This document shows, piece by piece, positions 1-9,223 of a stretch of DNA of 64,000 bases. The DNA is from Aaosphaeria pasadenensis. Its lineage: Eukaryota > Ascomycota > Dothideomycetes > Pleosporales. The stretch spans positions 682,001 through 746,000 of the forward strand of contig JAKLMB010000012.1 of NCBI GenBank assembly GCA_022813625.1, read 5' to 3'. Under the pieces are notes generated by a model. The model was given only the letters and a program-made list of their open reading frames with translations. It was not told the origin of the DNA and did no database searches. A program made the position numbers and the translations under genes. Each line of letters starts with the position of its first letter. Position 1 is the first letter of the stretch.

Positions 1-258
1 GTCGGAGTCTTCGTAGTTGCGGCAGAATTGGATGATGGAGCGGATGGCGGAGATGGCGAATTCGATCACCGGGAGGGTTGGGACGAAGAGGAAGAAGAGG
101 AGGCGGAGGGCTTGGAGGTGCGAGCGGTTTGGTCGCCGCGAGAGGGCGGAGAGGTAGGCATAGCTTGCTAGGGCGAAGATGTGGGTTGTGAGGGTTTTGA
201 TAACGAGTTCGAGGGGCGTTCGTAGGCTTTCTTCTTCTCCTTCAGCGACAGCGGACAT
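1..258 (-). CDS. Hypothetical membrane protein, N-terminal part only (runs off the left edge)
   Basis: An open frame reads leftward from an ATG at 258 to the window edge, giving 86 residues without a stop. The start reads MSAVAEGEEESLRTPLE. Two hydrophobic stretches follow, at about residues 24-36 and 50-66, separated by a basic segment with RRPNR, which suggests a membrane protein. The C-rich third positions match the other genes in the window. I do not recognise a family, and the rest of the gene lies outside the window. It is divergent from the Spo12 gene across an 843-nt spacer. It could also be the first exon of a longer protein. Confidence that it is coding is moderate; no function is assigned. 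Confidence 0.5.
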   Translation of the reverse strand, partial: MSAVAEGEEESLRTPLELVIKTLTTHIFALASYAYLSALSRRPNRSHLQALRLLFFLFVPTLPVIEFAISAIRSIIQFCRNYEDSD

Positions 259-1101
259 GGTGGGTGGGAGTTGACGATGGCGGAATGGATTTGGAGGACA
301 TTGTCGAGGAGAGGAAAGGAAGGTTTTCAGATATGGGATTAATTACCATGTCCCGCAACTAGAACTAATTTCTCAGCACCAGGGCAAGAGAAGGGAATAG
401 CGTGTGGCTGATGGAGTGTTTCGAAGCTGCAGACGCTGTGGGGGCCTAAGTTAAGGCTGTGTCGTGATGATCTGCATCGTACCCGTCTTGCGCCTCGAAG
501 AGGAGTAATCCGATCGTCGAGCGAGGGTGCGAAGGTAGGCAACGACTTGCTGACAGAATATTGCCCCTTTGGAACGTTGAGGTCAGACAGACTAAGTTAG
601 TTGCAGTGTGGATGCTGTAGAGCTTGATATGAGGCCTTGATCAAGCTTGTTCTCTAGCTGCAGATGAATGGATGTACGACTCTGCAGGTACGTACTGTGT
701 CACGAAACATATGCACTCTGCCGCAGCGTTCAACTTGGATCTAAAGCTGAACTAAATAATAATCCGTACAAGATGTTATGATAGCCTGAATCATTATTTA
801 TTATTGTAGTCTCGTATGCTTGGACGCAATTTATAAAGAGGTCTACATGGTTGGGGTGACGTCGTTGTGTGTGTATCGATAGTGAGCGGTTGCCGGGCAA
901 CGGGGGGACTAATCAACAACAACGGTTGAAAAGTTCATTTCTCAAGCATAACTATTAAGGTACGAGCATAATCCAAAAGCAGCCACACATTTCGAACATT
1001 CTCCACACTCCACACTTCACACACTTTACTCAACTACCTACATTTCCGAACTTCAACTTATACTTGCACTTGCAACTTTCGAACCTGTCTATCAATCAAC
1101 C
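259..1101. promoter_or_regulatory. Divergent intergenic region (unknown membrane gene / Spo12)
   Basis: No gene is supported here. The last 130 nt before the Spo12 ATG are C/A/T-rich and purine-poor, as in fungal 5' leaders. A CRE-like TGACGTCG lies at 858-865. The 67-residue open frame at 339-542 has no protein-like features. Confidence 0.45.
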
Positions 1102-1565
1102 ATGTCCTCTCCAGCTGTTCTCGCTGCTCGCGACACCAATGTCCAGCTCGCTAAGCCTACCAACGCAACCGAGAATGAGAAGCCTAAGAGCCTTGAGTAC
1201 CATCGCCAGATGCTCGAGTCGCGCTTGAAGGACGACCAGTATGTCTTCCTATTCTTGCGTTTTCTACTTATTACTGATGTTCCCTCTAGACCTGCGCAAT
1301 ATGTCTCACCTTCCGACGAGATCATGTCGCCCGCTACCCAGAAGCTGAATGCATTCCGCAACAAGCACGTCATGAAGAAGTATGTTGGAGCCTTAAATCG
1401 AAACACTATACCATGCTGATTTATTCCTTTAGGTCGAAGCCACAGACGCTGTTTAAGAAGACCAGCACCAAGAACTTTGAGTCCAGCAAAGCTTCGGGAG
1501 CCGCCATGTTCGCCGACATCCCAAAGAATGCTCCTCAGGAAGCGGCAGAAGAGGACAAGATGTGA
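1102..1565 (+). CDS. Spo12-family mitotic exit protein
   Basis: Three exons, 1102-1238, 1290-1379 and 1433-1565, encode 119 residues. Both introns start GTATGT and end TAG, and frame is kept across both junctions. The central segment, with MSPATQKLNAFRNKH followed by a Lys-rich KPQTLFKK, matches the conserved Spo12 motif. Two Ser-Pro sites (VSPSDE and MSPATQ) precede it, in the position where yeast Spo12 is phosphorylated. In yeast, Spo12 is a small nuclear/nucleolar regulator in the FEAR network that promotes Cdc14 release and mitotic exit; the same role here is inferred from family. The length is typical. The short basic and acidic tail ends EEDKM. Without splicing, the frame stops inside intron 2, so the introns are needed to explain the conserved motif. 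Confidence 0.8.
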
Positions 1566-1934
1566 TGGGCGTCGACTTTCGCCATTGCAAGGCCATGTCG
1601 CTTGCTGTTTTTAGCGAGCTGACTGACTCATTGTTTCTTAACCCTTCTCTCCGATACCCATGTTTATATTAACGACACTTCATTCTTGGGGAGGTTCGAT
1701 TCCTCGGTCGGGGGACGGCACGATGGTGGTTTGGGCTAGGATTATTGCAGATGCAAAGGGACCCTTGGAGTTTATGGTAATACGGTCGCCAGGCTGGCAG
1801 CCTTTTGTAAAATAGTTTAATGGAATGGAAACGAACTGAAAATGCGTGTATTGTGCCTTCGAGGAGTTTCCGTCTCGATTGTTGTAGATTTGACTATCAT
1901 GAAGATCACGACTAGCTCAACCCCACATTGATAG
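1566..1934. promoter_or_regulatory. Spo12 3' end and UreF promoter region
   Basis: This 369-nt spacer separates two genes in the same direction. I see no gene and no distinctive regulatory site in it. Confidence 0.4.
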
Positions 1935-2946
1935 ATGCGCCGTCGCCAAGCACCGTTTATCTTGCCCACCTCACAGCCCTATTCCTCACCACCATCCTTC
2001 ATGACAGCGTCTGTAGAGGATCAGCAATCTTTGAAAGATGAGATAGCTGATCTCGAGAGGCGGTTACAAGATGCAAAATCACGATTGAGTCAGAATGAAC
2101 CTGTCGGTACGCCATCGCTACCTTCAACCGATACTGGTACGACATCCCATACTTCTTGCCATCGCGTCCGATCTTACTGACAATGTCACAGCACTCCATG
2201 CTCTACTCCTCCTCTCAGACTCTGCGCTGCCTCTAGGCTCCTTCGCATTCAGCAGCGGCCTAGAGTCCTATCTTGCGCACCATAAGTTGGTCGCCTCGTC
2301 GATTTCGCAATTCACGTCCTTCAAGACCTTCCTTCGACTCTCGCTAGCCACGCTTGCCAGCACAGCTCTTCCCTATGTCTTAGCTGGGTATCGGCACCCA
2401 GAGGACATCGAGACCTTAGACAATGACTTTGATGCGAGCACACCATGTACTGTTGCGCGAAGGGCTAGCATAGCGCAAGGTCGAGCTTTACTCACGGTCT
2501 GGGATCGAAGTTTCAAGGCACAATATACTACGTCGCACTCCGACTTTGCAGGACAAATCACATTGGCAGACGAGTCTAAAAAGATTGCAATAGAGGCTCT
2601 GAAGTCATTCTCGACGGCTCTGCGTAAATTTGACTACATCAACGCACACCTAGCACCGCTCTGGGGTTTAATCACCAGGGTATTGTCAGTTCCGCTTCGC
2701 GATGCAGCCTACCTCTTCCTCTTTTCGCATGCGCGCACTGTGATAAGTGCTGCAGTCCGTGCAAGTGTTATGGGACCTTATCAGGCTCAAAACGTGCTAG
2801 CGAGCTCGGAACTGCAAGAGAGGATCAAAGGGCTCATCGATGAAGGGTGGGAGAGGAATGTTGAGGACGCAGGGCAAAGTGTGCCGGTTATGGATCTGTG
2901 GGTGGGAAGACATGAGAAACTCTATAGTAGGATCTTCAATTCTTGA
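1935..2946 (+). CDS. ureF: Urease accessory protein UreF
   Basis: Two exons, 1935-2136 and 2192-2946, joined across a 55-nt intron (GTACGA...CACAG), give 318 residues. Residues 1-67 are a low-complexity lead-in with a probable coiled coil (DEIADLERRLQDAKSRL). The UreF domain begins at the exon junction with LLLLSDSALPLGSFAFSSGLE, the family signature. The domain continues to the C-terminal DLWVGRHEKLYSRIF. In the known pathway, UreF acts with UreD/UreH and UreG in the cytosol to load nickel into urease; UreF gates GTP hydrolysis by UreG. An internal Met at 2001 (MTASVEDQ) could be the true start; the upstream ATG is chosen because the frame is open. No other urease gene is nearby, as is usual in fungi, where they are scattered. 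Confidence 0.9.
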
Positions 2947-3437
2947 GGCAGGGTCGACGATCAAAGTACGAGTATGTTGGGGAATGTCGTAAATCATTTA
3001 GTGCAAAGAGCCCGATGAACTTATCTAAGAACCAGAATTGGAAACTTTCTGACGGTGATCTTGTCTTCGCCTATATATTTATGTCCAGGTATTGGACAAA
3101 ACATATGAGTGCAGTTCTTATGCCTTATCTGCGGTGTCCGAATGCCCGACGTGCAGCCACTCATCTGACGTAGATGCCCCGCGTGGGTTGCTGCGACCAA
3201 CCTACTAGTCGCGGGGCGCAATGAGCATTCAGCGTGACCAAAATGTCGTGCTAACTAATAATCCTGTTATTCCTTCAAGGCAACAAAGATAACACATCTT
3301 ATACCTTCTTCACATTTCCTCATACATACACTAACTATAGTATGCGGACGCACCATACTATCATGTCCGGATACAAATGAAAGCTTACAACTTCAACTTA
3401 CTTTCCTTCAATATATTCTAATATCAGCACTATCATC
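2947..3437. promoter_or_regulatory. Intergenic region upstream of the SGNH hydrolase
   Basis: The spacer is 491 nt. Its last 120 nt are rich in C, T and A, leader-like, before the ATG at 3438. Nothing else is recognised. Confidence 0.35.
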
Positions 3438-4790
3438 ATGTTTACCATAGGTCCAGCGTTCGTGACGGCACTACTCTTCGCCTCTGCCCAAGCAACCAAC
3501 GACTACGCATGGATCCATAGATTCGCATCCATCGGCGACTCGTACGCTGCCGGACTGGGTGCCTCAGGGCGACTAGACTGGTCCTGCTCTCGATACAACG
3601 GCTCCTATCCCAGTCTCCTCCACTCAAAATACCTAGGCCATCCCTCGAGCAGAAGCGAACAGCTCCTCGCCTGCTCTGGAGCCACCACCGCCGACGTAAT
3701 CGAGAAGCAACTCCCACACGTCAAGAACAACACCGACCTGATCACCATTACCGCTGGCGGCAATGACGTCGGGCTCACGCCGGTGCTCAACGACTGCATA
3801 TACAAGTTCTACGCGGCGGGGGACTGCGAGTCTTCGCTCGCTGAAGCACGGGAGAGGATCGCAGACAAGGGGAAATTGCATAAGAATATGACGGAGCTGT
3901 TGGATGCTGTGAAGCCGAAGTTGAACGCTACACACGGGGTCGCTTATGTGACTGGATATGCGAGTTTCTTCGGCGCGGACGACGATACTTGCGACAACGT
4001 GACGTGGGCTGTGTGGAAGGAGTTCGAAGCCGACAAGCCACTGCTGACGCTTGCGATGCGGAAACAACTTAACGATCTTGTGAGGTCAGTCAACGATATG
4101 TTGAGAAGTATCACTGAAGCCGCGGGACCGAAGTTTCGATTTATAGACTACGATGAGCAGATCAAGCATGCAAAGGGACGATACTGCGAAGCTGGGGTTG
4201 TCGAGCCCTCCGCCAACCGCAAGGGACTTGATTTCTACGAATGGGATACCGTGGACACTGGTGAAAGCATCGATGCACTCGAAGTGACAGGCGACGATGT
4301 CCCACGCGGCTCGTTCGAAGCATCTATTTCGGAAAGCATAGCCAGGACGTTGAAAGAGCATCCAGAGTGGGAGTTCAGCAGTGGCAGGGGATTGGTCAAC
4401 AAGACAAAGATGCACGACGAAGGACTCGCTGGGGACATCGTCTGGTGGATGCTACCCGATACATGGAAGCGCGTCTTCCACCTTCGACCTGAAGCTCACG
4501 AAATCATTGCTCAGATGATTGTCGATGATCTCACGGTGGTGGTCGTGGAACAGCAGAATCTCAACAAACCTGCATCTCTAATCTTGTTCGGTGCGGCGAC
4601 GCTAAGCACCATCTTTGTGTTCTTGCTTCTCCTTGCACTGTACCATCGGAGGAAGCATGCGTTAGCGACGAAGCATGATGGTTATCAGCTGGGAGATTCG
4701 ATGTATTTTGACGACGATGAAGTTACGTTGGCGGCAGTACCGACTGAAAGTCCACCTGCGAACTTCAAGCAGTACAGTACTTTTGACTGA
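3438..4790 (+). CDS. SGNH/GDSL-type hydrolase, secreted and membrane-anchored
   Basis: A single exon encodes 450 residues. A signal peptide (about residues 1-19, hydrophobic core ending SAQA) is followed by block I, SIGDSYAAGLG, with the catalytic Ser35. Block III is AGGNDVG, with Asn109 for the oxyanion hole. Near the end VFHLRPEAHEI supplies the candidate catalytic His348. A hydrophobic segment at about 378-400 followed by YHRRKH suggests a single-pass anchor with a short acidic cytosolic tail. Paired cysteines and several N-glycosylation sequons fit an extracytoplasmic enzyme. The family contains lipases, esterases and carbohydrate deacetylases; the substrate here cannot be read from sequence. 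Length and the C-terminal anchor resemble fungal GDSL-lipase-like surface proteins. Confidence 0.8.
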   Translation: MFTIGPAFVTALLFASAQATNDYAWIHRFASIGDSYAAGLGASGRLDWSCSRYNGSYPSLLHSKYLGHPSSRSEQLLACSGATTADVIEKQLPHVKNNTDLITITAGGNDVGLTPVLNDCIYKFYAAGDCESSLAEARERIADKGKLHKNMTELLDAVKPKLNATHGVAYVTGYASFFGADDDTCDNVTWAVWKEFEADKPLLTLAMRKQLNDLVRSVNDMLRSITEAAGPKFRFIDYDEQIKHAKGRYCEAGVVEPSANRKGLDFYEWDTVDTGESIDALEVTGDDVPRGSFEASISESIARTLKEHPEWEFSSGRGLVNKTKMHDEGLAGDIVWWMLPDTWKRVFHLRPEAHEIIAQMIVDDLTVVVVEQQNLNKPASLILFGAATLSTIFVFLLLLALYHRRKHALATKHDGYQLGDSMYFDDDEVTLAAVPTESPPANFKQYSTFD

Positions 4791-5889
4791 TCATTGGCGG
4801 GCATGGTTGTATGATTTTATGATGTTTACGATGAGATGGTTACGTTTTGTTTATATCCATTTTCCATTTCCATATTTCTTTCTTCTGAGGGACAGCGTCT
4901 CGGAACACTTGGTGTTATAATTCAACATGAAACTACTAGGTACCGGACTGATGTCTAGTTTCCTTTGTTTCAAGTCTATCTAGATGGCGGGAACTAGATC
5001 TAATGTATGACCATTCGATTGGGCACTACGCACGTGGGACGCTTTGTGTCTGGCGTGTCCATGTGGATGTGGGAGGGTCTAACAAGGCTACTAACACACG
5101 AGGAGGCTTCAGATCCCTTCCACATGCATGGAATGGGCTGTCTTTTCCTTTCATTGTAGTGACACCTTCCACTTCGTATTTGATCTTATGATTTCTCTCA
5201 GAGCGCATAATGGCTACAGGTATGTATGAAAGGAATGGTGGTATTAGGCCCATAAAGGAAATGCCGAAAACGTGGGGAGGCGAGCGCCCAATTGCTGTAG
5301 TCTCCTTCCCCCGAAATGCAGGAACATACATAATTACCAAGTTTCCCAGTTTATCGATAACGAACGTGTGTGTGCGAGAATAATGAGTGGGACCTCGGCG
5401 TGCATTGGTCCATCCACCTCATTACATATTGTATTGATCATGAACGAACGTACCGAGTAGAACATGAACAATCCCAAGGACACAATCCAGTAATCCCCCT
5501 CATGACCACCAGTTCAATCTGGCAGGAAACCCGAAAGGAAGAAGATGGACGCGGTGAACTGAGTCGCCTGACCCACCATTAGGATCAAAAGTCTGGGGTC
5601 ACGAGCTCCACTTACGAGCCACCGGAGCTTGGTTTTGGTTTGGGTCTCTCTTCCAACCGTCCGAGCTTCCCCCATTCTTACTGATCATACCGGTGGGAGG
5701 ATCACTGCCATGCCCAGTGTGTCAGTGCCAGTCCCAGTGCCCACCTATTTCACTCGTACTAAATGATCGTCATCGTCAGCTCCTGTCTCTTCTTCTTCCC
5801 CCGCCATGTTTCTTGACTCCTCGAGTCTCCATCCAGCGGTCCCAGCGTGAATGTCTCATCCCATCCCTTGAACCTCCAAACCACCCACC
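4791..5889. promoter_or_regulatory. Intergenic region, SGNH 3' end and GH31 promoter
   Basis: The spacer is 1.1 kb between genes in the same direction. The final 150 nt are pyrimidine-rich (CTTCTTCCCCC-type tracts), consistent with a 5' leader. The short open frames, all under 120 codons, lack protein-like composition. Confidence 0.4.
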
Positions 5890-8358
5890 ATGCCACGTCC
5901 CGCCCGCTATGATTTCCAAACCCGCCCCGTGGCCCATCCCGAGGCCATCGTCGCTGGCGACAAATACCGCTTCACCATCCTGACCGATGGGCTCCTCCGC
6001 TTCGAGTGGGCCGAGGACGGGCGCTTCGAAGACAGAGCGTCCACCTTCGCCATCAACCGCAAATTGGCCGTCCCAGACTTCTACGTCTGGGACCGCGGCC
6101 ATGGCATCGAGATCGTGACGAAGCGCTTCCACGTCCTCTACAACAAGAAGAAATTCAGTTCAGAGGGCTTCCACATCAATCTGAAGGGCGCGGTGGCTGG
6201 CAAGTGGTCGTACGGCCAGCAGGTGTCCAACCTGGGCGGCACCACCCGTACCCTGGACACCATCGACGGCAGGTGCAGGGTCGAGAACGGCATCCTGTCA
6301 AGAGACGGTTTCGCCGTTCTCGATGATAGCAACACCATGATGTTTGAGAGCAATGGCTGGATCGGCCCCCGCAGGTCTGGAGAGCGAACCGACCAGTACA
6401 TCTTCCTTTACGGACACGACTACCGCGACGCATTGAGGGCGTACTACGCTGTCTCTGGCAGCCAGCCTTTGCTTCCGCGTTTCGCTCTGGGTAACTGGTG
6501 GAGTCGCTACCATAGGTTTGATAGAGAGGAGTACCTCGAGCTTATGGACCACTTTGATCGCGATGACGTTCCCTTGAACGTTGCCACCATTGACATGGAT
6601 TGGCATTTGGTTAATATTCCTGGCGAATATGGTAGTGGTTGGACGGGTTATACCTGGAACAAGGACCTGTTCCCGAACCCAGAGTCTTTCCTTGAAGAGC
6701 TTCGCGACCGTGATTTGAAGGTAACCCTTAACGTCCATCCTGCGGACGGAATTCGAGCATTCGAAGATCAGTATGAAAAGGTTGCGAAATATCTCAAGAT
6801 CAATCCCAAGACGAAGGCCCCAATCAACTTCGATTGCACAAGTAAGGACTTCATGGATGCATACTTCGACATTGTGCACCACGAGCATGAGGCCCAGGGT
6901 GTCGACTTCTGGTGGATCGACTGGCAGCAGGGCGACAAATCCCGCATCCCCGGCGTTGATCCGCTATGGGTGCTGAACCACTTCCACTTCCTTGATATTG
7001 GCCGCGGTTCTCAACGCCCATTGATTCTTTCTCGTTTTGGTGGCCCAGGTTCCCAACGCTACCAGATTGGCTTTTCTGGAGATACTCACATGACCTGGGA
7101 TTCGTTGCATTTCCAACCGGAGTTCACTGCGACGTCATCTAACATTGGATATGGATGGTGGAGTCACGACATTGGTGGTCACATGCACGGCTTCAAGGAC
7201 GATGAATTGACTGCTCGTTGGGTGCAACTCGGTTGTTTCTCTCCTATTCTCCGTCTGCATTCCTCGAACAATATCTTTAACACCCGCGAACCTTGGACAT
7301 TCGGCCCCGAAGCCTGCAAAGTCATGGAGGACACTCTTCGACTCCGCCACAGACTTATTCCATACTTGTACACTATGAACGCTCGCAGTGCATCATTCGA
7401 CGAACCATTGATCGTGCCCATGTACTGGGATTACCCAGAAGTGGACGAGGCATACAAGGTCAACAACCAGTTCCGCTTCGGTAGCGAGTTGATCGTCGCA
7501 CCTATTACACAGCGTCGGTCAGGCTCTACTCACCTTGGCTCAGTCAAGGGATGGCTGCCAAACCAACGCTTCGTGGATATCTTCACCGGTACCGTTTATG
7601 ACGGTGATCGTGAGCTAACATTCCACCGCAAACTCAGTGGATATCCAGTACTTGCACCGGAAGGAGCCATCGTCCCGCTCGATGCTGCCTACCGCTGCAA
7701 GAATGGTTCTCCGAACCCAGAAGCCTTTGAGGTACTTGTTGTCGTTGGAGCAGATGGCTCCTTCAACCTAGTTGAGGACAACGGCACTGGCACTCACGTC
7801 GACGAGAGCGACTTTTGCATGATCGATGCCGACGGCCACGAATCCGCATCTGACAACGTCCGCTTCATCTACACGCCCATCACCTACAAGCAAAACACCG
7901 GAACCATCAAGATCGGACCGACCTCCACCTCAGACCCCTCGATCCCCAAATCCCGCGACTGGAAGATCCGCCTCATCTCCCACACGCCGCAGAACCACGC
8001 AGAGATCCGCTGCGTCATGACCTCGTCCAAGAAAGCCAAGCCCATCAACTACACCGCCAAAGCCGTCGAAAACGGCACAATGATTACCCTCGGCTCCGTC
8101 CCCACCGACCAGACCTGCATCATCGAACTCAGCTCCTCCCCACAGCTCGACGTGCTCGACCCTAAGAAACCGATCTGGCCCATCCTCTGGGACACCGACA
8201 TGATGTACGACCGCAAGTGGGACGCATGGGGCGTCATTGAGTCTGGGCAGCCTCTGAGCACCAAGGTTGGCAGACTGCAGAACATGGGGCTTGGTGATGA
8301 TCTCTTGGGCGCTATTTTGGAGCATCTGCTTGCGGATTCGAGATATGGAAGTTCGTGA
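5890..8358 (+). CDS. Glycoside hydrolase family 31 enzyme (alpha-glucosidase/alpha-xylosidase type)
   Basis: A single exon encodes 822 residues. The GH31 (beta/alpha)8 barrel holds the nucleophile motif VDFWWIDWQQGD with Asp344. The acid/base motif FSGDTHMTW has Asp398, followed by IGYGWWSHDIGGHMHG. The N-terminal beta-sandwich and C-terminal beta domains are of normal length. There is no signal peptide (start MPRPARYDFQTRP), so the enzyme is probably intracellular. GH31 enzymes remove alpha-linked glucose or xylose with retention of configuration. The WWIDWQQ form of the nucleophile motif differs from the W-x-D-M-N-E form of classical maltases, so the exact substrate is open. The last 70 residues, with GDDLLGAILEHLLADSRYG, form a probable helical tail. 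Neighbours give no substrate clue. Confidence 0.88.
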   Translation: MPRPARYDFQTRPVAHPEAIVAGDKYRFTILTDGLLRFEWAEDGRFEDRASTFAINRKLAVPDFYVWDRGHGIEIVTKRFHVLYNKKKFSSEGFHINLKGAVAGKWSYGQQVSNLGGTTRTLDTIDGRCRVENGILSRDGFAVLDDSNTMMFESNGWIGPRRSGERTDQYIFLYGHDYRDALRAYYAVSGSQPLLPRFALGNWWSRYHRFDREEYLELMDHFDRDDVPLNVATIDMDWHLVNIPGEYGSGWTGYTWNKDLFPNPESFLEELRDRDLKVTLNVHPADGIRAFEDQYEKVAKYLKINPKTKAPINFDCTSKDFMDAYFDIVHHEHEAQGVDFWWIDWQQGDKSRIPGVDPLWVLNHFHFLDIGRGSQRPLILSRFGGPGSQRYQIGFSGDTHMTWDSLHFQPEFTATSSNIGYGWWSHDIGGHMHGFKDDELTARWVQLGCFSPILRLHSSNNIFNTREPWTFGPEACKVMEDTLRLRHRLIPYLYTMNARSASFDEPLIVPMYWDYPEVDEAYKVNNQFRFGSELIVAPITQRRSGSTHLGSVKGWLPNQRFVDIFTGTVYDGDRELTFHRKLSGYPVLAPEGAIVPLDAAYRCKNGSPNPEAFEVLVVVGADGSFNLVEDNGTGTHVDESDFCMIDADGHESASDNVRFIYTPITYKQNTGTIKIGPTSTSDPSIPKSRDWKIRLISHTPQNHAEIRCVMTSSKKAKPINYTAKAVENGTMITLGSVPTDQTCIIELSSSPQLDVLDPKKPIWPILWDTDMMYDRKWDAWGVIESGQPLSTKVGRLQNMGLGDDLLGAILEHLLADSRYGSS

Positions 8359-9223
8359 ACGGCGACGTCTTCTGAGGGAGAATGGGGACGGCACCTCTTC
8401 GCGCTTATGTGACCAATGATATGAATGGCAGATAGATCGCATGTGGCTTTTTTCACAGCATTTTGTATGTACGCGACTACTTATGCACTCGCATGATGTG
8501 ACTTTTGGAGAGTGGATGTTGGTAGATATACGACTTGAGCGTTTCGGAGTATCGTTATTGTACTTAGTTACCTTTGATGAAAGTCATTCGTTACTAGCAA
8601 TCTACACGAATTCAAACCTAAACGTTCTCTTTGAAGTAGATCTTTTGTTAAGCCATCTCAATTGAGGGTGAGGCCTGCCCTTTCATCATGAACCGTGAAG
8701 GCCTGCCTGTCACGTGAACCAATTCAAAAGATGACTGCATGTGTAGTTTGAGATACAGTTTGTTTCACAATTCTTCCCATCCTGCTGAACATTTAGTGTC
8801 CAATTGACGTAAGGGTTTGAGGTTGGGCTGTTGTGGTATCCAAGTTTGTAGCTGGCAATCTGACATCCAACTCGTAAAACTCGCGGGAAAGGCTCTATTG
8901 GGCATGTCTCTCGCGAGGCTGTTGACGTAAGATTTGTGGAACTTGCAAAATCACTTACGATGTCTCCCTAGCACCATCATTGACTCTCGATATAAAGAAT
9001 AACCAGTTTCCTTTGACATGCAGCGCGATATAAGTACTGATCCACACCACCACCATCCCCACTAACTCTCGGGAACCACATCCTCATCCAATCGCAATCC
9101 ACCCCCCAACCAACCAACCAACCCTCAAAAAACCTCAAATACACCCTCCTCCCAACCAACCACCCACGCCATATCCCCCCAAACAATTCCCCCCAAAAAT
9201 TCATAGTACACCAGAGGCGCGCC
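8359..9223. promoter_or_regulatory. Intergenic region, GH31 3' end and Rit1 promoter
   Basis: The spacer is 865 nt. The 180 nt before the Rit1 ATG are strongly C/A-rich, with repeated CCAACCAACCAACC, typical of a fungal leader. No gene is seen. Confidence 0.4.

Noticed and set aside
1693..1703. GGTTCGATTCC, a perfect tRNA B-box-like sequence
   Set aside because: It has a four-pair T-arm, but no A box, anticodon arm or acceptor stem can be drawn around it. It lies in the Spo12 3' flank.
7930..8442. 170-codon minus-strand open frame
   Set aside because: It overlaps the 3' end of the GH31 gene on the opposite strand and has no domain; a shadow of C-biased codons.
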